This document shows positions 15,339 to 21,279 of a stretch of 24,362 bases of DNA, in pieces. The stretch spans positions 1 through 24,362 of the forward strand of contig JBAXIG010000018.1 of NCBI GenBank assembly GCA_037138535.1, written 5' to 3'. Position 1 is the stretch's first letter. The number at the start of each line of letters is the position of its first letter. Origin of the DNA: GCA-2737595 sp037138535. Lineage in GTDB: Bacteria; Actinomycetota; Actinomycetes; Nanopelagicales; Nanopelagicaceae. The notes below the pieces were generated by a model, which saw nothing but the letters and a program-made list of their open reading frames with translations, searched no databases and was not told the DNA's origin. Position numbers and translations under genes: made by a program.

Positions 15339-15339
15339 T

Positions 15340-15345
15340 AGCGTA
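15340..15345 (-). promoter_or_regulatory. -10 element for the TPP-riboswitch transcript
   Basis: TACGCT (TANNNT) on the minus strand would start transcription near 15333, at the first bases of the aptamer. No recognisable -35; the 16-bp tandem repeat begins 5 bp further upstream and covers that position. Confidence 0.4.
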
Positions 15346-15350
15346 TCGGG

Positions 15351-15392
15351 ATTGCTGGGCCTCTAGATTGCTGGGCCTCTAAATTGCTGGGT
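15351..15392. repeat. 16-bp tandem direct repeat (about 2.6 copies)
   Basis: ATTGCTGGGCCTCTAG (15351-15366) is followed directly by ATTGCTGGGCCTCTAA (15367-15382) and then a partial third copy ATTGCTGGGT (15383-15392) that runs into the 3' end of tRNA-Leu. The two full copies differ at one base. It lies between the riboswitch -10 and the tRNA, where an operator or -35 would be expected. Function unknown. Confidence 0.85.
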
Positions 15393-15474
15393 GCGCGAGA
15401 GGGGAGTTGAACCCCCACACCCTTTCGAGTACACGGACCTGAACCGTGCGCGTCTGCCATTCCGCCACTCGCGC
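15392..15474 (-). tRNA. tRNA-Leu(CAG)
   Basis: An 83-nt class II tRNA on the minus strand. Acceptor GCGCGAG pairs with CTCGCGC, with discriminator A. The anticodon stem CACGG/CCGTG encloses the loop TTCAGGT, giving anticodon CAG. A long variable arm (TACTCGAAAGGGT) and the T-arm GGGGG-TTCAACT-CCCCT are present. CCA is not encoded (the A is followed by CCC). Confidence 0.96.
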
Positions 15475-15482
15475 TTACGGGC

Positions 15483-15519
15483 AGGCTAGCAGGGGCGAGT
15501 AAGGTCTAGCCAAAGGAGG
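15483..15519. promoter_or_regulatory. Divergent promoter region, tRNA-Leu and PP2C, with PP2C RBS
   Basis: Minus strand: TAGCCT (15483-15488) ends 8 nt before the tRNA-Leu 5' end. Plus strand: TAAGGT (15500-15505) would start transcription near 15512, leaving a 12-nt leader that contains the strong Shine-Dalgarno AGGAGG (15514-15519) before the PP2C ATG at 15524. No clear -35 boxes. Confidence 0.42.
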
Positions 15520-15523
15520 ACAG

Positions 15524-16282
15524 ATGCTTACCTTGAAGGCACACGGCAGGAGCGAATTGGGGCTCCACCGTGAGGGCAATGAAGACGCTGCGCTCTTCTC
15601 TCCTACTCTCTGTGCGGTGGCAGACGGCTTGGGTGGTCATGCGGCTGGAGAGGTGGCCTCCCGCTTTGCGATTAGCACACTCGCTAAATTGATTAAAGAA
15701 AAGAAAGTTTCGTCCTCGAAAATTAGTAAGCAAGTACGTGAAGTGGATAAAGGATTAGCAACCCTCATTGAGGGTGAAAAACAATATGGAGGGATGGGCA
15801 CTACGCTCACTGCACTTTTCCTCACCGAGCAGACTCTCCACGTTGCTCACATTGGCGATTCGCGAGCCTACTTGTATCGAAATGGCACGTTAGAACAACT
15901 CACTAAAGATCACACCATGATTCAAGAAATGATTGACCGCGGAGAGATCACTGCTGCTGGAGCTAAATCACATCCCAAGCGCGCACTCCTCACACAAGCA
16001 CTTATGGGACAGAAGAATATCCAACCAGACGTAATTTCAATGGATATTTTTGAAGGTGATCGCTTACTTATCTGTAGTGATGGTCTCAGTAACGTCGTGA
16101 GCCATTCAAATATAACAAGTGCCCTCGGCCAGTTATCTAGTGAAAGTGCCGTGGATACTTTGATAGCCCTTACTTATGCGGCCGATGCACCCGATAATGT
16201 CACAGTGCTAGTTGCTGATGTAGTGTCAGAGAAGAATGTAACACATCCGACTTTTCTCGGTTCGGCGGTAGGTCACTCATGA
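15524..16282 (+). CDS. pstP: PP2C-type Ser/Thr protein phosphatase (PstP-like, soluble)
   Basis: PPM/PP2C phosphatase (252 aa) expected to reverse PknB phosphorylation. Metal-binding and catalytic motifs are in order: GLHREGNEDA (13-22), VADGLGGHAAGE (32-43), GMGTTLTALFL (89-99), AHIGDSRAYLYR (104-115), LLICSDGLSNVV (181-192) and DNVTVLVADV (224-233). Mycobacterial PstP is about 500 residues with a membrane anchor and outer domain. This one stops about 20 residues after the catalytic domain and has no membrane segment, so it should be cytosolic. It has a strong AGGAGG site, and its stop overlaps the pknB start by 4 bp (ATGA). In mycobacteria, rodA, pbpA and pknA lie between pstP and pknB; here nothing does. 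Confidence 0.92.
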   Translation: MLTLKAHGRSELGLHREGNEDAALFSPTLCAVADGLGGHAAGEVASRFAISTLAKLIKEKKVSSSKISKQVREVDKGLATLIEGEKQYGGMGTTLTALFLTEQTLHVAHIGDSRAYLYRNGTLEQLTKDHTMIQEMIDRGEITAAGAKSHPKRALLTQALMGQKNIQPDVISMDIFEGDRLLICSDGLSNVVSHSNITSALGQLSSESAVDTLIALTYAADAPDNVTVLVADVVSEKNVTHPTFLGSAVGHS

Positions 16283-17859
16283 CTCGACTCCTAGGTGCAC
16301 GTTACGAAGTGCAGGAACTCATTGGCGCTGGTGGTATGGCCGATGTGTATCGCGGCTATGACAACAGGCTAAATCGCGTTGTAGCAATCAAAATCTTGCG
16401 GGCGGATCTTGCGCGGGACCCATCGTTACAAAGTCGCTTTAGACGTGAAGCTCAAGCGGCGGCTCGCCTTAATCATCCAAATATTGTTTCTGTATATGAC
16501 ACTGGTGAGGAACAGCAAGAATGGGGCACGCTTCCGTACATAGTTATGGAATACGTAGAGGGAACAACAATCCGAGAACTATTACGTCAAGATGTTCGTC
16601 CAGATTATCAAGAATCTCTACGTATAGCGCACTCGTTGCTCGATGCACTCGCCTATTCACACGAAAACGGCATTGTCCACCGCGATATCAAACCGGCCAA
16701 TATTATGGTTACCACCGTGGGTGAAATCAAAGTCATGGACTTTGGAATTGCTCGCCCATTAGATGACGTCACCGCTACCGTCACACATGCTTGGACGGTA
16801 ATTGGAACTGCTCAGTATCTCTCCCCAGAGCAAGCCCGTGGAGAGGTGGCTGATATTCGAAGTGATATTTACTCTGCAGGTTGCGTGCTCTTTGAATTAA
16901 TTTCTGGTAAGCCTCCATTTGTTGGTGAAACGCCAGCTGCGATCGCCTATCACCACGTAAATAGTGTGGTCCCCCAAGTGCAAATGCCTACATCAGGTGC
17001 AACCTCAGCACTCAACACCGTACTTCAACATGCACTCACAAAGAATGCTGAGATGCGTTATCAAAGTGCTGCATTAATGCGGGATGATGTTGATGCGCTG
17101 AGGAGTGGAGGGCACATCGTTGCTCCTGTCCAACCCAAGAATCGTCGTGGGTGGTGGATCACGGGAATTGTGACAGCAGGTGTATTAATTCTCGGAGGAG
17201 GAGCTGTGATGTTAACTGGTGCTCTCTCATCCTCAATCACCACAGTTGCGGTATCCGACTTGACAGGGCTTACAGTTGATGAGGCGCGTTCAGCAATGCC
17301 TACCTTGACCTTTGTGATTCAACACGCAGCAGACCCACGAACACCGAAGGATCGTGTCATTACGAGTAATCCACCAGCGGGCACAAAGGTATCGAGTGGT
17401 TCCAAGATCACGCTCATCATCTCTGATGGGCCTGGCGAAACAACTGTGCCCGCCTCATTAATTGGTAAGACTCTTGAGGGTGCCCGACAACTTCTTTTAG
17501 AAGCGGGGTTAGTAATTTCCCGCACCAACCCGGTGGATTCAGAGCAACCACCAGGAACAGTGCTCGCGGTGCACCCCACAGGTGGCAGCAGTATCACGGC
17601 CGGGTCAGGTGTGACGTTAGATATTGCCAGCGGCAATGTAGCGGTGCCCGACGTACTCGGCCTTAGTGAGATTGACGCTCGAACTATTTTGATACAAGCA
17701 GGCTTCCTGCCACGCATCGTCGATGCGAGCGATCCAAACTCCGAGGCAAACACTGTGTTGGCTCAGGCACCTGAACCTGGAGTGACAAAGATTGTGGGAA
17801 CTTCGGTAACCGTCACTATTAACCGAGTGGTAACCCCACAGCCAACCGCAACTCCTTGA
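16279..17859 (+). CDS. pknB: PASTA-domain Ser/Thr kinase PknB
   Basis: Membrane receptor kinase (526 aa) regulating cell-wall synthesis and division. The kinase domain (about 9-275) has the glycine loop IGAGGMADVY (15-24), catalytic Lys38, HRDIKPAN (134-141), DFG (154-156) and an activation loop with several Thr (165, 167, 169, 173, 177). A basic juxtamembrane stretch precedes one membrane helix (about 291-317). Three extracellular PASTA repeats follow (about 322-386, 389-452, 453-516), each with a closing V/I-x-S-G-S-x-V/I-T pattern, and a Pro/Thr tail ends the protein. M. tuberculosis PknB has four PASTA repeats. The ATG overlaps the phosphatase stop, and the gene converges on trpG with 13 bp between. 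Confidence 0.96.
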   Translation: MTRLLGARYEVQELIGAGGMADVYRGYDNRLNRVVAIKILRADLARDPSLQSRFRREAQAAARLNHPNIVSVYDTGEEQQEWGTLPYIVMEYVEGTTIRELLRQDVRPDYQESLRIAHSLLDALAYSHENGIVHRDIKPANIMVTTVGEIKVMDFGIARPLDDVTATVTHAWTVIGTAQYLSPEQARGEVADIRSDIYSAGCVLFELISGKPPFVGETPAAIAYHHVNSVVPQVQMPTSGATSALNTVLQHALTKNAEMRYQSAALMRDDVDALRSGGHIVAPVQPKNRRGWWITGIVTAGVLILGGGAVMLTGALSSSITTVAVSDLTGLTVDEARSAMPTLTFVIQHAADPRTPKDRVITSNPPAGTKVSSGSKITLIISDGPGETTVPASLIGKTLEGARQLLLEAGLVISRTNPVDSEQPPGTVLAVHPTGGSSITAGSGVTLDIASGNVAVPDVLGLSEIDARTILIQAGFLPRIVDASDPNSEANTVLAQAPEPGVTKIVGTSVTVTINRVVTPQPTATP

Positions 17860-17872
17860 TTGAACGTACTCC

Positions 17873-18442
17873 TCAGATTGTTCTGAGCCAATTCGTAAAG
17901 ATTTGATGTCCGTGCTCACTCAAGATTGCCTCAGGGTGAAATTGCACGCCAGATAGCGGAAGAGTGCGGTGCTCTAAAGCCATCACTACGCCATCTGCTG
18001 TCTGTGCAGTAATCACTAAATCGTCGGGTACTTTTGTTACCGAAAGTGAGTGATAGCGAGTCGCTAAAAATGGCGAAGGCACTTCGAGGAAGAGTCTGCT
18101 CTCCTCGTGGAAAATCTCTGAAGTGTGACCATGAATGAGTTCTGGGGCTTGGTTAACTTCACCACCAAAGGCAACAGCCAATGTCTGAACGCCAAGGCAT
18201 ACTCCCAACATTGGCATTTCTAATCGAGCGCATTCGCGAATCACTTCGATGCTAGCGCCGGCGGATTCTGGCGAACCAGGACCTGGTGAGATGAGAACCC
18301 CGTCATAAGTACTGATTGACTGAAGAGTAATTTCGTCGTTTTTCATTACAGAGCAATGAGCACCGAGCTCCTCAAGATATTGCACGATGTTGTATACAAA
18401 GGAGTCGAAATTATCGACTACTAAAATTCGGTAACTAGACAC
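17873..18442 (-). CDS. trpG: Glutamine amidotransferase component II (TrpG/PabA)
   Basis: Class I glutamine amidotransferase (189 aa from the GTG) that supplies ammonia to anthranilate or aminodeoxychorismate synthase. Family motifs: ILVVDNFDSFVYN (5-17), ISPGPGSPESAG (about 51-62), the nucleophile Cys in MLGVCLGVQTLA (about 76-87), RYHSL, and the His-Glu pair in GVQFHPEAILSEHG. The GTG at 18442 is preferred because the protein then begins VSSYRILVVDN; a TTG at 18451 would add three residues. Neither has a clear Shine-Dalgarno, and both overlap the DUF881 end, so coupled translation is likely. Same place as Rv0013. No partner TrpE or PabB is nearby, so tryptophan versus folate use is open. 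Confidence 0.9.
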   Translation of the reverse strand: MSSYRILVVDNFDSFVYNIVQYLEELGAHCSVMKNDEITLQSISTYDGVLISPGPGSPESAGASIEVIRECARLEMPMLGVCLGVQTLAVAFGGEVNQAPELIHGHTSEIFHEESRLFLEVPSPFLATRYHSLSVTKVPDDLVITAQTADGVVMALEHRTLPLSGVQFHPEAILSEHGHQIFTNWLRTI

Positions 18443-19145
18443 GGTGTGCAAGGAGTAGTTGTGAAGGCAATGAAGCTTTCGGAATGCTGAGGCTCGATGA
18501 AACTTGAACTGACCAACCGATTCCTACGGCTTCTGAATACTGACGATAGATCTTGATTGCCGAACTCGAATTTATCGATTTTCGTAACGCGGTTGGTGAA
18601 CCAATCGCGGAAATTTTAAAAGGTGGAGAGAACGCACGGCCATTGAGCAGCAATATGTTTCCTGCACATCGAACGGCACTGATATTTGTAATACGTTCAC
18701 CGTTAATACTCATCGCTTCGGCCGCGCCACTCCAGAGTGCATTGACGACAGCTTGAACATCTTGTTGGTGAACTACGTAATCATCCAAAGTAAGTCCGTT
18801 GGGTACTTCTCCTAATGGTGGCGGTGCATCATTCAGGGTGACCTGCACCCCCGGTCCACGAAGAGCACGGTCTCCGGCAGCCCGGGCCAATCCAGCGCTT
18901 TCGGCGGTCGCTGCTCCGATGGCATCGCCTACTTGAGCGGAGAGTGTATTTTGTAATTTCGCTGAGATGGAGGCCACTTCGTTAGTAAGTTGTGCTGAAT
19001 GCCGATCTTGTTCGTGAATCAAAGAAATCAGATCCCCATGATCCCCACTGCGAAGATCGAAGCCACCTGAGCTACGGGCGCTGGCAACGAAGAGGAGTCC
19101 GGCCAACGCAAAGGCCACTGGGGAGATCCACCGCCATCGCTTCAT
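18435..19145 (-). CDS. DUF881 family membrane protein
   Basis: Protein of 236 residues in the position of Rv0012. It begins MKRWRWISPVAFALAGLLFV, a basic N-terminus and one membrane helix (about 7-24). A likely coiled-coil segment follows (about 38-75, with regular hydrophobics), then the DUF881 core: GPGVQVTLNDAP (91-102), LDDYVVHQQDVQAVVNALWS, GAAEAMSINGERI and AVRCAGNILLLNGR. The domain is expected outside the membrane. Function is not established; it travels with crgA and the PknB cluster, suggesting division or envelope work. The start is ATG at 19145: a -10 TATCGT lies 6 nt upstream, so it is probably leaderless. The open frame continues further upstream across crgA on the other strand, but that part is not coding. 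Confidence 0.88.
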   Translation of the reverse strand: MKRWRWISPVAFALAGLLFVASARSSGGFDLRSGDHGDLISLIHEQDRHSAQLTNEVASISAKLQNTLSAQVGDAIGAATAESAGLARAAGDRALRGPGVQVTLNDAPPPLGEVPNGLTLDDYVVHQQDVQAVVNALWSGAAEAMSINGERITNISAVRCAGNILLLNGRAFSPPFKISAIGSPTALRKSINSSSAIKIYRQYSEAVGIGWSVQVSSSLSIPKASLPSQLLLAHRV

Positions 19146-19150
19146 AGGGG

Positions 19151-19157
19151 TACGATA
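19151..19157. promoter_or_regulatory. Overlapping opposed -10 elements (DUF881 / crgA)
   Basis: The 7-bp TACGATA reads TACGAT on the plus strand (19151-19156, toward crgA) and TATCGT on the minus strand (19157-19152, toward DUF881). Both fit TANNNT. The minus one is 6 nt from the DUF881 ATG; the plus one would start crgA transcription near 19163. This looks like a symmetrical bidirectional promoter. Confidence 0.45.
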
Positions 19158-19206
19158 CGACCACAAGTTGAAACTCCCGAACGGGTTGAGCGAAAAGGTG
19201 GCGACC

Positions 19207-19464
19207 ATGCCGAAGTCCCGAGTCCGCAAGGGCCGATCTACTGTTGAGGCCCGCGAAGTCCTCTCCCCACTCGATTCCATCAAAGAGAGCCCGAGTTGGT
19301 TTGCGCCGGTGATGGTGGCGGCTTTCCTCATTGGGCTCTTTTGGATTGTGGTCTTCTATGTGTCGGGTACGAATTACCCGATTCCTGGAATTAAAAATTG
19401 GAACATGGTCGTCGGTTTCGTTTTCATTGGGATCGGCTTCACCTTCGCCACCCGCTGGAAGTAA
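19207..19464 (+). CDS. crgA: Cell division protein CrgA
   Basis: Small two-helix membrane protein (85 aa) that helps assemble the actinobacterial divisome by interacting with FtsZ and the peptidoglycan synthases. It begins MPKSRVRKG, the family's basic N-terminus, then has PSWFAPVMVAAFLIGLFWIV (about 30-49, helix 1), YVSG and YPIPGIKNWNMVVGF, and a second helix ending in FATRWK. Length and order match Rv0011c. The ATG at 19207 is chosen over an in-frame TTG at 19168 because it gives the conserved N-terminus and has AAGGTGG 6 nt upstream. It is transcribed away from DUF881 and converges on the rhomboid gene. Confidence 0.95.
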   Translation: MPKSRVRKGRSTVEAREVLSPLDSIKESPSWFAPVMVAAFLIGLFWIVVFYVSGTNYPIPGIKNWNMVVGFVFIGIGFTFATRWK

Positions 19465-19511
19465 ATCCGGCCACGGCTGGCTTCTGGCGCTGAATTACAC
19501 GCCTGTACTTT

Positions 19512-19539
19512 TCCCCATGGGGATAACATCTGTGGATAA
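19512..19539 (-). other. DnaA-box pair between crgA and rhomboid
   Basis: TGTGGATAA at 19531-19539 is the reverse complement of the perfect DnaA box TTATCCACA. TGGGGATAA at 19518-19526, 13 bp away in the same orientation, is TTATCCCCA, one mismatch. A 12-bp palindrome, TCCCCATGGGGA (19512-19523), overlaps the second box. The pair lies in the 76-bp gap between two convergent genes, in the gyrB-gyrA neighbourhood usually near oriC. Confidence 0.5.
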
Positions 19540-19540
19540 C

Positions 19541-20371
19541 TTATTGGCCTACAAGTAATTGCAATTCAGTGACGCGCTGGCTATCCAAGAAAAAGGCCAC
19601 CACTAACAAGAGGAGAATTCCCGCTATCCGCCCGCCCAACCATGTGCGGGCGGGGCCAGCGACGAAGAGTGCGGTGCTCGCCGCCCCAAAGATAAGGCCA
19701 CCCAAGTGTGCATGCCAATCGACGTTAGGGATGATAAAACCCATCGCTAAGTTAATGGCAATGACTGAGTACATGCTGGCAGTATTGCGGCCGCCTCGTC
19801 GGTTCACGATCACGGTAGCTCCGAAGAGTCCAAAGATGGCCCCCGATGCACCCACTGCTGGAACATTTGACGCGTTGAAAAGAAGTGAAGCGCTCGATCC
19901 GCCGAGTAATGAGACCAGATAAATCGCGCCGAATCGCCACCTACCAATCACACTTTCTAGTGAGGTGCCGATTGCCCACAGCGCATACATATTAAAAAGT
20001 AAGTGCAGGATCCCGCCGTGTAATAGGGCGACCGTGACTAAGCGGTACCACTCACCATTGGCAACACCTAACCAGGTGCCATCTGCGTATTGCGCATAGC
20101 CCACCAATGCGAGTTTATTAAAGATGGTGGAATCAGCTTGTTGAAGAAGGTATCCAAGAACTGAAATACCAATGAAAATAAAAGTGAGCAGTGGTGTGTA
20201 GCGCCGAGCTGCTCGCACTCGGGGGGTGTGCGCACTTGCTACTGCAACGCACTCACGGCAATGAAATCCGACAGAAGCAGGAATTAAACAATCAGCGCAG
20301 GCAGGGCGTCCACAGCGAGTGCAACTGAGATAGGTCTCGCGATCGGTATGGACAACGCAACTTTGAATCAC
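19541..20371 (-). CDS. Rhomboid family intramembrane serine protease with N-terminal zinc finger
   Basis: Membrane protein of 276 residues. Residues 1-41 form a B-box-like cysteine/histidine finger (C5, H8, C17, C20, C25, C28, H37, C38, C41). The rhomboid domain begins near 60: LLHGGILHLLFNMYALW (116-132) holds the conserved His and Asn, GASGAIFGLFG (174-184) carries the catalytic Ser176, and DWHAHLGGLIFG (218-229) the catalytic His222. All catalytic residues are present, so an active protease is expected; the substrate is unknown. The start is GTG at 20371, overlapping the ppiA stop by 4 bp (GTGA). This corresponds to the actinobacterial ppiA-rhomboid pair downstream of gyrA. Confidence 0.93.
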   Translation of the reverse strand: MIQSCVVHTDRETYLSCTRCGRPACADCLIPASVGFHCRECVAVASAHTPRVRAARRYTPLLTFIFIGISVLGYLLQQADSTIFNKLALVGYAQYADGTWLGVANGEWYRLVTVALLHGGILHLLFNMYALWAIGTSLESVIGRWRFGAIYLVSLLGGSSASLLFNASNVPAVGASGAIFGLFGATVIVNRRGGRNTASMYSVIAINLAMGFIIPNVDWHAHLGGLIFGAASTALFVAGPARTWLGGRIAGILLLLVVAFFLDSQRVTELQLLVGQ

Positions 20372-20892
20372 GCGTCGATAGTAACCGACTTCACCACAAC
20401 ATCAGTATTTGGACGATCCATCCGACCAGTGGCTACTGCAGCAATTGCATCAACCACAGCGCGACCTTCGCCATCAGCAACCTCACCGAAAATGGTGTGT
20501 TTGTTGTTGAGCCAAGCGGTTGCTGCCACGGTAATAAAGAATTGTGAACCGTTCGTCCCGGGACCTGAATTTGCCATCGCTAATAGGTATGGACGATCGA
20601 AACTTAATTCTGGATGGAACTCATCAGCAAACTTGTAGCCGGGTCCGCCCATTCCGCTACCGAGGGGATCGCCACCTTGGATCATGAAACCTGGAATAAT
20701 GCGGTGAAAAATAGTGCCAGGGTAGAGCGCATCACTACTCTTCTTCCCGGTACCTGGGTGGAGCCACTCTCGACCACCGGTGGCTAGCTCTACAAAGTTC
20801 TTTACAGTCTTAGGGGCGTGATTACCGAAGACATTGATTTTGATATCTCCAAGTGAGGTGGAGAGAGTGACGACGTTTGTGCCCAGGCTCAT
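20368..20892 (-). CDS. ppiA: Cyclophilin-type peptidyl-prolyl cis-trans isomerase
   Basis: Cytoplasmic cyclophilin (174 aa) catalysing prolyl isomerisation, syntenic with Rv0009. Active-site residues are in place: FHRIIPGFMIQGGD (62-75, with catalytic Arg64, Phe69 and Gln72), MANSGPGTNGSQFFIT (107-121) and WLNNKHTIFGEV (127-138, with Trp127 typical of cyclosporin-sensitive members). The ATG at 20892 is chosen because it has AAGGAG 5 nt upstream and gives the usual short N-terminus. An in-frame extension to 20988 would run through tRNA-Ala and is rejected. No signal peptide. The stop overlaps the rhomboid start. Confidence 0.95.
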   Translation of the reverse strand: MSLGTNVVTLSTSLGDIKINVFGNHAPKTVKNFVELATGGREWLHPGTGKKSSDALYPGTIFHRIIPGFMIQGGDPLGSGMGGPGYKFADEFHPELSFDRPYLLAMANSGPGTNGSQFFITVAATAWLNNKHTIFGEVADGEGRAVVDAIAAVATGRMDRPNTDVVVKSVTIDA

Positions 20893-20930
20893 GATGCTCC
20901 TTAGTTTTTTGGATGCAGAATTTTTGCTAG

Positions 20931-21003
20931 TGGAGACGAGGGGAATCGAACCCCTAACCCCTGCCTTGCAAAGGCAGTGCTCTGCCAATTGAGCTACGTC
21001 CCC
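20931..21003 (-). tRNA. tRNA-Ala(TGC)
   Basis: A 73-nt tRNA on the minus strand. Acceptor GGGGACG pairs with CGTCTCC, including the G3-U70 wobble that identifies tRNA-Ala. The anticodon stem TGCCT/AGGCA closes the loop TTGCAAA, giving anticodon TGC. The T-arm AGGGG-TTCGATT-CCCCT and discriminator A are present. CCA is not encoded. It lies between the DLW-39 gene and ppiA, probably in one transcript. Confidence 0.97.
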
Positions 21004-21041
21004 GAGTGACTTGCACAGACACTACTACGGTTTTGGTACCG

Positions 21042-21158
21042 CTATTCTTCCGCTGCTGTATTCCAAAGATCCTCCTCAGCCTGGCGGGCTGAAAGCTTCT
21101 TCTTAGCAAAGAAAATACCAACGACGATCGCAACGATGGCAAGTACTTTCTTCTTCAC
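21042..21158 (-). CDS. DLW-39 family small protein (38 aa)
   Basis: Tiny membrane protein. It has a basic start (MKKK, from GTG), one hydrophobic segment (VLAIVAIVVGIFFA, about 5-18), a basic KKK stretch, and an acidic tail containing the family hallmark E-E-D-L-W (residues 29-33), ending NTAAEE. DLW-39 proteins are about 39 residues and lie between gyrA and ppiA in many actinobacteria, as here; function unknown. The start must be the GTG at 21158, since no other start codon lies further in and upstream codons fall inside tRNA-Ile. That puts the start one nucleotide after the tRNA-Ile 3' end, so translation from a processed, near-leaderless RNA seems likely. tRNA-Ala follows 38 bp later. Confidence 0.88.
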   Translation of the reverse strand: MKKKVLAIVAIVVGIFFAKKKLSARQAEEDLWNTAAEE

Positions 21159-21159
21159 G

Positions 21160-21234
21160 TGGGCCTTGGAGGACTTGAACCTCCGACCTCTTCCTTATCA
21201 GGGAAGCGCTCTAACCAGGCTGAGCTAAAGGCCC
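21160..21234 (-). tRNA. tRNA-Ile(GAT)
   Basis: A 75-nt tRNA on the minus strand. Acceptor GGGCCTT pairs with AAGGCCC, with discriminator A. The anticodon stem CTTCC/GGAAG closes the loop CTGATAA, giving anticodon GAT. The T-arm GGAGG-TTCAAGT-CCTCC is clear. CCA is not encoded. It is followed with a single-base gap by the DLW-39 start codon. Confidence 0.97.
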
Positions 21235-21249
21235 TCACAATGCCTCGGA

Positions 21250-21279
21250 AGATTACACCGGCGGGAGCACCTACCCCAA
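21250..21279 (-). promoter_or_regulatory. Possible tRNA-Ile promoter inside the gyrA 3' end
   Basis: On the minus strand TTGGGG (21279-21274), an 18-bp spacer and TAATCT (21255-21250), the latter preceded by TG as an extended -10. Start of transcription would fall near 21243, 9 nt before the tRNA. The -35 box overlaps the last gyrA codons. Confidence 0.4.

Noticed and set aside
15351..15392. CRISPR array or integrase att site at tRNA-Leu
   Set aside because: Repeats are contiguous with no spacers, and the repeat does not duplicate the tRNA 3' end; no integrase gene is nearby.
17872..17887. Intrinsic terminator between convergent pknB and trpG (CTCAGA-TTGT-TCTGAG)
   Set aside because: A 6-bp stem is present, but no U-tract follows on either strand and it lies within the trpG end.
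18435..19331. DUF881 protein extended upstream to 19331
   Set aside because: The extension is antisense to crgA and precedes the basic-plus-helix N-terminus and the leaderless -10 at 19157-19152.
20893..20988. N-terminal extension of PpiA through tRNA-Ala
   Set aside because: It would translate the tRNA gene; the ATG at 20892 has a proper Shine-Dalgarno.
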